Below, piece after piece: positions 17,502 through 22,513 of a stretch of 22,513 nucleotides of DNA. The notes below the pieces were generated by a model, which was not told the DNA's origin, made no database searches, and saw only the letters and a list, made by a program, of their open reading frames with translations. Within the stretch, counting starts at the first letter, position 1. Each line of letters starts with the position of its first letter. Origin of the DNA: CAIOZA01 sp964464375 (GTDB lineage Bacteria > Bacteroidota > Ignavibacteria > Kapaibacteriales > UBA2268); assembly GCA_964464375.1 (NCBI GenBank), contig CAYXFU010000051.1, positions 1-22,513 of the forward strand, given 5' to 3'. The translations under genes and the position numbers were made by a program.

Positions 17502-18377
17502 ATGCCCAGATGGAAAGGTCAGAGTAGAGGGAATGTGCTTGGATACAGCATTTTCATATTTTTCCTCCGAACCTTCGGTCTGGGATTCGCTTATTTGTTT
17601 CTGGCTTTCGTTTCATTCTATTACTTTCTCTTTACCAACAAAGAGCATCCATTCTACTATTTCCGAATGATTCATAAATTCTCTTTTCTCAAAACCATAA
17701 TTAGTATTTATCTCAATTACTTCACATTCGGTAAGACTATACTGGATAAAACGGCTATGCTTTCGGGGATATCTACCGATTTCACATATAATTTTGAGAA
17801 TGAGGATTATATCCGAAATATGAAAGATGGCGGCATTCTTATCAGTGCTCACGTTGGTAACTGGGAGATTGCAGGTCAGCTGCTGAACAGAATCGAAACT
17901 AAGTTCAATATTCTCATGTTTGATGCTGAGCATCAGAGAATTAAGCAATTCTTCGATAAGACATTCACAGAGAAAAATTTCAATATAATTGTTATTAAGG
18001 ATGATTTGTCGCATGTTTTCGAGATTAACCGCGCATTGAAAGCAAATGAGTTACTATGTATGCACGGAGATAGGTTTATTTCTGCAGATGATACTCTTGA
18101 AATTGATTTCCTTGGAGAAAAAGCACTTTTTCCGAAAGGACCATTCTATCTTGCCTCCAGATATAATGTTCCTGTTTCTTACGTGTTTGCGATGAAGGAA
18201 AGCTCAAAACATTATCATTTTTCTGCAACTCCACCTAAGTTTTATTACTCTGAATCGTCAAGAACAGAAATGAAATCTAACATCGAAAAAGCTATGAAAG
18301 ATTACATTTTCGAATTAGAGAAAATTGTCAGAGAATATCCTCTGCAGTGGTTCAATTACTATAAGTTCTGGAATTAA
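17502..18377 (+). CDS. LpxL/HtrB-like lysophospholipid/lipid A acyltransferase
   Basis: A 291-residue membrane-associated acyltransferase. A hydrophobic N-terminal helix (about 13-43) precedes the catalytic HX4E motif in SAHVGNWE (His117, Glu122), as in the lipid A late acyltransferase family (HX4D/E). MHGDRF (192-197) and FPKGPFYLA (210-218) are the further family blocks. The family moves an acyl group from acyl-ACP to a glycolipid on the inner face of the inner membrane. Here it follows the carrier protein gene by 22 nt, so its donor is probably the operon's own acyl-ACP. LpxL-like acyltransferases occupy the same place in aryl-polyene and flexirubin-type clusters. The acceptor (lipid A, phosphatidic acid precursor or another lipid) cannot be told. 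Confidence 0.9.
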   Translation: MPRWKGQSRGNVLGYSIFIFFLRTFGLGFAYLFLAFVSFYYFLFTNKEHPFYYFRMIHKFSFLKTIISIYLNYFTFGKTILDKTAMLSGISTDFTYNFENEDYIRNMKDGGILISAHVGNWEIAGQLLNRIETKFNILMFDAEHQRIKQFFDKTFTEKNFNIIVIKDDLSHVFEINRALKANELLCMHGDRFISADDTLEIDFLGEKALFPKGPFYLASRYNVPVSYVFAMKESSKHYHFSATPPKFYYSESSRTEMKSNIEKAMKDYIFELEKIVREYPLQWFNYYKFWN

Positions 18378-18380
18378 ACT

Positions 18381-19736
18381 TTGAAGAAGAAACTTTTATT
18401 TATATCGGCTAATAACTTCGCAGTGCCCTATCCGGTCTATCCTTTAGGGTTGTCATACCTTATGTCTTATCTGACTCCACGGCTGCCTGATTATGAAATT
18501 CAGATGTTCGACATAATGGCTTCCAATCTTGCTGAACTGGATGCAAAGCTTAAAGAGTTTCAACCGGATTATGTGGGAGTATCTCTCAGAAACATTGATA
18601 ATGTCGATTCCATGAACTCAGAGTTCTTCATCAGCCACTATTCATCAATTATAGCACAGATTCGTAAAAGTGTAAATACAAAGTTAATTATAGGTGGTTC
18701 GGGATATTCAATCTATCCCGGATTGCTGTTCGATACATTCAAACCTGAGTTCGGGATTCATGGCGAAGGAGAGGAAAGTCTGCTTCAGCTTCTAAAAGCT
18801 TTGGATTCTGGGACAAAATACGAAGATATCGAAGGACTGGTTTATTTGGCTGATGGACAGATAAGAATCAATGCCAGAACAACTTTTCTCCGAGATCTTG
18901 AGCTGGAGCTAAGCGATGATCTGATCAGCTATTACTGGCATAACAGTGGAATGCTGAACATTCAGACAAAGAGAGGATGCCCATATAAGTGTATATACTG
19001 CACCTATCCGCTGATTGAAGGTAGAAAGGTAAGAACTCTTAACACAGAGAAAATAGTAAAATCATTAAAGTATCTCAGCGAGGAGAAGGGAATCGATTAC
19101 TTCTTCTTCACTGATTCTGTGTTCAATCTTGACGATAAATATAATGAGAAGCTGGCTCACGAAATAATTAAATCAGGCATCAAAGTGAAGTGGGGGGCTT
19201 ACTTTGCACCAAGAAAGCTCAGCGAAGAAATGCTGATACTTCTTAAAGAAGCCGGACTGGCTCATATCGAATTCGGGACGGAATCTCTTTCGGATACACA
19301 ACTGAAGAATTATGGAAAAAGTTTCAAAATGAAGGATGTTTTCGAAGTTTCAGAGACTTGCAACAAACTTGATATCGACTTTGCACACTTCCTCATTCTT
19401 GGAGGATATGGCGAAACTAATGAAACGATCCGGGAAACATTCGAGAACAGCAGTAAGATTCATAGGACTGTCTATTTCCCGTTTGTTGGGATGAGAATTT
19501 ATCCCGGTACACCGCTTCACAAGATTGCGATAGCCGAAAATGTTATTAGTGCAGATGACGAACTGATTTCGCCAAAATATTATATTTCGAATAATTTTGA
19601 TGTTTCCTTATTGAAAGAACTGGCTCAAAAATCAGGCAAACGCTGGGTATTCCCCGATGAAGATTTATCGGTGATTATGCAGAAAATGAGAAATAAAAAC
19701 AAAAAGGGACCACTCTGGGAGTACTTGTTGAAATGA
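18381..19736 (+). CDS. B12-binding domain/radical SAM enzyme
   Basis: A 451-residue enzyme. Residues about 1-145 form a Rossmann-like cobalamin-binding domain (VYPLGLSYLMSYL at 19-31, VGVSLRNIDN at 65-74, IGGSGYSIYPG at 104-114, GIHGEGEESL at 125-134) without the DxHxxG motif, so cobalamin would be bound without an axial His, as in many class B enzymes. The radical SAM core follows with CPYKCIYC: Cys200, Cys204 and Cys207 hold the 4Fe-4S cluster, and ... EFGTESLSD lies in the expected core strand. Such enzymes methylate or rearrange unactivated carbons. Translation must start at the TTG at 18381, 3 nt after the previous stop, because the next ATG lies inside the first domain. It overlaps the next gene by 4 nt. 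The context points to modification of a carrier-bound or membrane acyl chain; relatives are candidates for ladderane synthesis. Confidence 0.9.
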   Translation: MKKKLLFISANNFAVPYPVYPLGLSYLMSYLTPRLPDYEIQMFDIMASNLAELDAKLKEFQPDYVGVSLRNIDNVDSMNSEFFISHYSSIIAQIRKSVNTKLIIGGSGYSIYPGLLFDTFKPEFGIHGEGEESLLQLLKALDSGTKYEDIEGLVYLADGQIRINARTTFLRDLELELSDDLISYYWHNSGMLNIQTKRGCPYKCIYCTYPLIEGRKVRTLNTEKIVKSLKYLSEEKGIDYFFFTDSVFNLDDKYNEKLAHEIIKSGIKVKWGAYFAPRKLSEEMLILLKEAGLAHIEFGTESLSDTQLKNYGKSFKMKDVFEVSETCNKLDIDFAHFLILGGYGETNETIRETFENSSKIHRTVYFPFVGMRIYPGTPLHKIAIAENVISADDELISPKYYISNNFDVSLLKELAQKSGKRWVFPDEDLSVIMQKMRNKNKKGPLWEYLLK

Positions 19737-20158
19737 TAAATCCTCAAGATTTACAGATATGGAAGCTTATTCCGCAGCGTGAACCCATGATCATGATAGA
19801 TTCGCTTGTGATGTGCACGGATACAATATGTGAAACATCATTCGAGATTTTGGAAACAAATATCTTCGTAAAAGATGGATTGTTCAGGGAACCCGGACTT
19901 ATAGAAAACATTGCGCAAACTGCCGCCGCTAAGATAGGCTATAAAAGCCTTGTTGAGAATGTCACAACTCCTATTGGATTTATCGGCTCGGTGAATAATC
20001 TAAGGGTTTATTCACTCCCAAAGGTTAACACAATACTAAACACTAACGTTGAAGTTACCTATGCCATAATGGATGCTTCAATCATCAAAGGTACAATCCA
20101 TTGCTCCGGCGAACTCATAGCTGAGTGTGAAATGAAGATATTTTTGCAGAAGAGCTAG
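19733..20158 (+). CDS. ApeP-like hot-dog 3-hydroxyacyl-ACP dehydratase homologue without catalytic His
   Basis: A 141-residue hot-dog-fold protein. LIPQREPMIMIDSL (12-25) aligns with the LPHRxPxLLVDRV strand of FabZ/ApeP, and EPGLIENIAQTAAAKIG (53-69) aligns with the central helix, keeping the Glu (Glu58) that is catalytic in FabZ. The GHFPG motif with the catalytic His is absent, and the His of LPH is Gln15; the only His in the protein is His123 near the C-terminus. I recall the same IPQR form in homologues from Bacteroidota lipid and pigment clusters, so this may be a family trait. It could be a dehydratase with a different mechanism, a binding or heterodimer partner, or a thioesterase-like protein. 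Its ATG overlaps the previous stop (ATGA), so translation is coupled. It is the last gene of the operon. Confidence 0.82.
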   Translation: MINPQDLQIWKLIPQREPMIMIDSLVMCTDTICETSFEILETNIFVKDGLFREPGLIENIAQTAAAKIGYKSLVENVTTPIGFIGSVNNLRVYSLPKVNTILNTNVEVTYAIMDASIIKGTIHCSGELIAECEMKIFLQKS

Positions 20159-20264
20159 AATTTTATAAACTTACCGACTCTATCCCCAATCCCGACGAAA
20201 TACATCCCGGGAGCCAAACCGGAAACATCGATCTTGATTTTTTCCCCTCCTTTCCAAGGAGGGG
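20155..20264 (-). pseudogene. Detached C-terminal tail of a T9SS sorting domain (copy 1)
   Basis: Read on the minus strand, this piece encodes a T9SS sorting-domain ending, KIDVSGLAPGMYFVGIGD then RVGKFIKF and a stop (complement of 20155-20157). Upstream the frame runs straight into the hairpin repeat at 20244-20264, giving TPPWKGGEK in place of a real protein. There is no start codon or body. The stop overlaps the final codons of the dehydratase-like gene on the other strand. It appears to be a remnant of a lost gene or part of a repeat unit. Confidence 0.65.
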
Positions 20265-20278
20265 TGTCACGAAGTGAC
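20244..20278. repeat. Paired hairpin repeat
   Basis: A 9-bp stem (cccctcctt, loop tcc) at 20244-20264, followed after one base by a 5-bp stem (gtcac, loop gaa) at 20266-20278. No T-rich tract follows, so it is not a typical terminator. It sits immediately upstream of detached T9SS tail 1. Confidence 0.8.
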
Positions 20279-20331
20279 GGGGTGGTCTGTATTTCTCCTA
20301 ACACATTATATATTCACACATCGCATTGTAA

Positions 20332-20351
20332 GGGCGAACAGCCGTTCGCCC
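20332..20351. repeat. Hairpin repeat
   Basis: An 8-bp perfect stem gggcgaac with loop agcc. It is GC-rich against AT-rich surroundings and has no coding context. Confidence 0.8.
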
Positions 20352-20376
20352 CTACGGAGATTTAATTTTCCAGAAC

Positions 20377-20389
20377 GCTCCGATGGAGC
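20377..20389. repeat. Small hairpin repeat
   Basis: gctcc, loop gat, ggagc. Together with the gctac/gtagc hairpin at 20428-20440 it frames a pyrimidine-rich stretch that looks like one dispersed intergenic repeat unit of about 65 bp. Confidence 0.55.
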
Positions 20390-20451
20390 TCTGTTTCGTT
20401 TTATTTTCCGTTTTCTACACACAGGTCGCTACTCCGTAGCTGAATACAAAT

Positions 20452-20560
20452 TTATATCTTCGCAAATTTGCTTACTCTATCTCCATTCCTCACAAAATAT
20501 ATTCCAGGAACTAAACCGGAAATATCGATTCTGACTCCCTCTCCAGCAATTGGAGAGGGA
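20452..20560 (-). pseudogene. Detached C-terminal tail of a T9SS sorting domain (copy 2)
   Basis: The minus strand encodes RIDISGLVPGIYFVRNGD then RVSKFAKI and a stop (complement of 20452-20454), a near match to copy 1 (IDxSGLxPGxYFVxxGDRVxKFxK). As in copy 1, the frame reads upstream into a hairpin (20536-20560), giving SPIAGEG. It has no start and no body. Confidence 0.65.
20536..20560. repeat. Hairpin repeat
   Basis: A 10-bp perfect stem tccctctcca with loop gcaat. It lies directly upstream of T9SS tail 2. The hairpin at 22281-22303 has a similar ctctcc/ggagag stem, so the two may be one family. Confidence 0.8.
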
Positions 20561-20610
20561 AACCTAAAGCCCAGATGCAAGAATGATTATTATATTTTTC
20601 ATACTTACCT

Positions 20611-21984
20611 CTATCCTTGCTTTATTACTTTATAAACACTAACTTTCGAGCCACATTTGTACCTAATAAAATAAATTCCTGTAGGATACTGAGAAAAATT
20701 GATCGTTATTGGATCATTGCCAGGAGGGATATTTGTTTCTTGGAATGGTAACTGTCCGCTTATATCATTAATTGTATAAGATTGTAAGAGAACTTCGCAA
20801 TTTCTATCAACACTTATTATTGAAGTAGTTGGGTTGGGATATATTATTTTTTCTTCATGTAATGGTATTACATCAGTTCCAAGATTATTTCTCATACAAC
20901 TAAAGTTGTTTTTTCCTCCACCAATAAAATATCTGTTAATTGGTGAGTATTTATTGTATCCCCAGAAAATTTTTCCACCGGTGATTGTATCCTTGTTTAT
21001 TTGTTGCTCCCATAGATGAGTTTGAAGATTTAAAATTAATATTTTAGTCCCAGCAGTTTTTAAAGCCCTCATTTCATTATCAAAAATTCCAAATGGTCCA
21101 TAACCAACTCTTTTAGTACCTACACCAAAGGTTGAGTCAATTATATTATTGTTTCCAAGGTTGTAAATGAATATTCCTTGATATACTTCGTTTCCTGCTG
21201 TTTGAGGGAAAATTCCAGAAAAATAAATATTCTCTGTATTATTTTCAGAAAATTGTATTTGATCAGGATTTCCCCAAGTAGCATTTGGATTTCCTTCACA
21301 CAATTTAGAATTTCTTATTTTCTGTCTAGTATTTAAATCCCAAACCATAATATGTGATTCGCCTTCATTAATCGAGGCAAGATATTTTCCGTCCTTAGAG
21401 ATAGCAATATATTTAATATGTCTATTAATATCACCAGAAAGTGTCAATTCTCCTACTTCCTGCATAGTTTCGTAGTTGTAGATCATGATTCTTGTTATAT
21501 TTACGTATTTTCCTCCACTAATATAACCTCGTCGCTCTCTTAAAGCATATAAAATTGGTCTAACTGGATCAACAACAATTTGTTTGAAGACAATAGATGA
21601 TACTTCATAAATCAAATCTGTTGTATCTATGCCATTTGGTATTGTATACTCTTTAATAAGATTATAATCAATCATATTTCTCATTTGAATTAATTTATCG
21701 TTACCGTTTGTAGTAATTAGTTTAGTGCTATCAGGTGTGAATTCTAGATTTGCTGCAAAAAATGGAAGAGCATTTATTAACTCACCAGTTTCAGTTCTTC
21801 TTATTTGAACACCTGAGTTGGTGGACATAATAAAGAAATCATTATCAGGCATAAACTCCATGTCATAAATAGAACCACTGCCTAATGATTTAGACCACAA
21901 AAATTGAATTTCTCCGGAAAATAAATTTGAGCTGGACATTAGTTCAATAAGGACAAGCAACGAGATAATTAGTATCTTTTTCAT
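20611..21984 (-). CDS. Secreted beta-propeller (WD40/YVTN-like) protein with T9SS sorting domain
   Basis: A 457-residue exported protein. A signal peptide (MKKILIISLLVLIELMSSS region) is followed by a repeat-rich body in which phrases such as YDMEFMPDNDFFIMSTNSG, LEFTPDSTKLITTNGNDK, YIAISKDGKYLASINEGES and IMVWDLNTRQKI recur, the pattern of WD40/YVTN blades. The C-terminal domain (about 380-457) starts with YPNPTTS and ends with SQYPTGIYFIRYKCG and a Lys-rich strand: a complete T9SS type-A sorting signal. It is therefore probably exported to the surface or medium. The ATG at 21984 begins the signal peptide; an in-frame ATG at 22035 would add 17 residues before it. A TATATTTG octamer lies 31 nt upstream. 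No enzymatic residues are seen; a binding or structural role is likely. Confidence 0.85.
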   Translation of the reverse strand: MKKILIISLLVLIELMSSSNLFSGEIQFLWSKSLGSGSIYDMEFMPDNDFFIMSTNSGVQIRRTETGELINALPFFAANLEFTPDSTKLITTNGNDKLIQMRNMIDYNLIKEYTIPNGIDTTDLIYEVSSIVFKQIVVDPVRPILYALRERRGYISGGKYVNITRIMIYNYETMQEVGELTLSGDINRHIKYIAISKDGKYLASINEGESHIMVWDLNTRQKIRNSKLCEGNPNATWGNPDQIQFSENNTENIYFSGIFPQTAGNEVYQGIFIYNLGNNNIIDSTFGVGTKRVGYGPFGIFDNEMRALKTAGTKILILNLQTHLWEQQINKDTITGGKIFWGYNKYSPINRYFIGGGKNNFSCMRNNLGTDVIPLHEEKIIYPNPTTSIISVDRNCEVLLQSYTINDISGQLPFQETNIPPGNDPITINFSQYPTGIYFIRYKCGSKVSVYKVIKQG

Positions 21985-22015
21985 AAAATGAGCTTCATAA
22001 ATGAATATATTTCTA

Positions 22016-22023
22016 CAAATATA
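22016..22023 (-). promoter_or_regulatory. Putative -7 element of the propeller gene
   Basis: The minus-strand octamer tatatttg fits TAnnTTTG and lies 31 nt before the ATG at 21984. No -33 element is evident. Confidence 0.4.
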
Positions 22024-22110
22024 ATACAAAGACATGAAAGAATCATAAATAATGTATTTTGCATCGAAGATGCTGAATTTATGAATTACCGTATTCTTTG
22101 TAAATCAATG

Positions 22111-22248
22111 AATAGCCACGAGCTTTAGCTCGTGGTGAAAGGAAAGAAATGGTTTTATTTGGGGATTTATCCCCACAAAAAGAGTAATTTCGACTAAAGT
22201 CAATGAAAATAATTAGAAATTTTACACGAGCTAAAGCTCGTGGCTATT
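22111..22248. repeat. 138-bp element with 24-bp inverted ends and TTTA/TAAA hairpins
   Basis: 22111-22134 and 22225-22248 are exact inverted copies (aatagccacgagctttagct plus cgtg). Each end is itself a hairpin: ccacgagc-TTTA-gctcgtgg and cacgagc-TAAA-gctcgtg. Between them lie tgggga-TTTA-tcccca (22160-22175) and gac-TAAA-gtc (22192-22201). No clear target-site duplication flanks the element and it codes for nothing. Confidence 0.8.
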
Positions 22249-22280
22249 GATTCCATAATATTTTAAAGAGAACTAATAAG

Positions 22281-22303
22281 CTCTCTCCGACAATCGGAGA
22301 GGG
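22281..22303. repeat. Hairpin repeat
   Basis: A 10-pair stem with one wobble (ctctctccga against tcggagaggg) and loop caa. It resembles the hairpin at 20536-20560. Confidence 0.75.
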
Positions 22304-22316
22304 AGTTAAGTCACAA

Positions 22317-22340
22317 GTTCCCAAGCGGGAGCTTGGGAAC
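22317..22340. repeat. Hairpin repeat
   Basis: A perfect 10-bp stem gttcccaagc with loop ggga; no T tract follows. Confidence 0.85.
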
Positions 22341-22379
22341 CAGAAGCAACAATTAGAGAGGGCAAGTGCAGTTATGGTA

Positions 22380-22401
22380 GGACAAACATCCTTGTTTGTC
22401 C
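22380..22401. repeat. Hairpin repeat
   Basis: A perfect 9-bp stem ggacaaaca with loop tcct. The hairpin at 22411-22433 (aggtca/tgacct, with three more pairs after a mismatch) follows 9 nt later. Confidence 0.8.
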
Positions 22402-22513
22402 ATGATTAAGAGGTCAAGCAGGATGCATGACCTACCAGAATTCGGAACCAAAGGGAATGCGACACCACCCCTGACCCCGCCTCGAGGCAGGGAAATACAG
22501 AATTGTCCTCACC

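Larger units (their letters stand above)
20159..20610. other. 452-bp repeat mosaic without genes
   Basis: Between the acyl-chain operon and the convergent propeller gene. It contains two detached T9SS tails (minus strand) and at least five different short hairpins: 20244-20264, 20266-20278, 20332-20351, 20377-20389 and 20536-20560. A small hairpin also lies at 20428-20440 (gctac/gtagc). A plus-strand open frame of 86 codons runs through these repeats and is not a gene. Confidence 0.75.
21985..22513. other. 529-bp right-end region of hairpin repeats
   Basis: No gene is seen to the window end. After the propeller gene's upstream sequence it becomes a dense series of short hairpins (22116-22135, 22160-22175, 22192-22201, 22225-22242, 22281-22303, 22317-22340, 22380-22401, 22411-22433) and a 10-bp palindrome gcctcgaggc at 22479-22488. 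The last 55 nt are GC-richer and share tctgtatttc (in inverted orientation) with 20287-20296. Confidence 0.75.

Noticed and set aside
20274..20534. An 86-codon plus-strand open frame downstream of the operon.
   Set aside because: It runs through several hairpin repeats and opposite two T9SS tails, has no ribosome binding site and no recognisable protein pattern.
22111..22433. The closely spaced hairpins were considered as a CRISPR array.
   Set aside because: Repeats differ from one another, spacing is irregular, and no cas gene is present.

Overview
The window looks like chromosomal DNA from an AT-rich, Gram-negative member of the Bacteroidota/Ignavibacteria/Kapabacteria (FCB) side of the tree. 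The support is two proteins ending in type IX secretion (T9SS) type-A sorting domains, detached remnants of two more such domains, an OmpP1/FadL-type porin, several lipoproteins whose mature N-terminus is Cys-Glu, and TAnnTTTG promoter-like octamers 31-68 nt before five transcription-unit heads. No rRNA, tRNA, CRISPR array, transposase or phage gene was recognised.

Layout. 84-1610 (-): an M32 metallocarboxypeptidase. 1611-2159: a gap between divergent genes with a perfect 30-bp palindrome. 2160-5769 (+): a membrane-anchored GAF-GAF-degenerate GGDEF protein, then a GDP-mannose pyrophosphorylase, closed by a terminator. 5939-7040 (-): a four-helix membrane protein and a small lipoprotein. 7322-9922 (+): a FadL-like porin and an SGNH-hydrolase lipoprotein, closed by a terminator. 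10078-13043 (+): two tandem paralogous exported proteins of unknown function with a glycine-rich membrane segment and a barrel-like C-terminus. 13163-13579 (-): a YjbQ/UPF0047 protein. 13654-15135 (+): a T9SS-exported protein.

15262-20158 (+) is the most interesting block: a tight six-gene operon (ketoreductase, ketosynthase, acyl carrier protein, LpxL-like acyltransferase, B12-binding radical SAM enzyme, hot-dog dehydratase-like protein). It can be read as a dedicated pathway that builds an acyl chain on its own carrier protein, modifies it by radical chemistry and passes it to a membrane lipid. In content it lies between aryl-polyene/flexirubin clusters and the FAS-II plus radical-SAM clusters proposed for ladderane lipids; the product cannot be read from sequence.

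20159-20610 and 21985-22513 flank a beta-propeller T9SS protein (20611-21984, -). Both are mosaics of short hairpin repeats. The first also holds two stranded C-terminal tails of T9SS sorting domains. The second holds hairpins with different stems but the same TTTA/TAAA loop.
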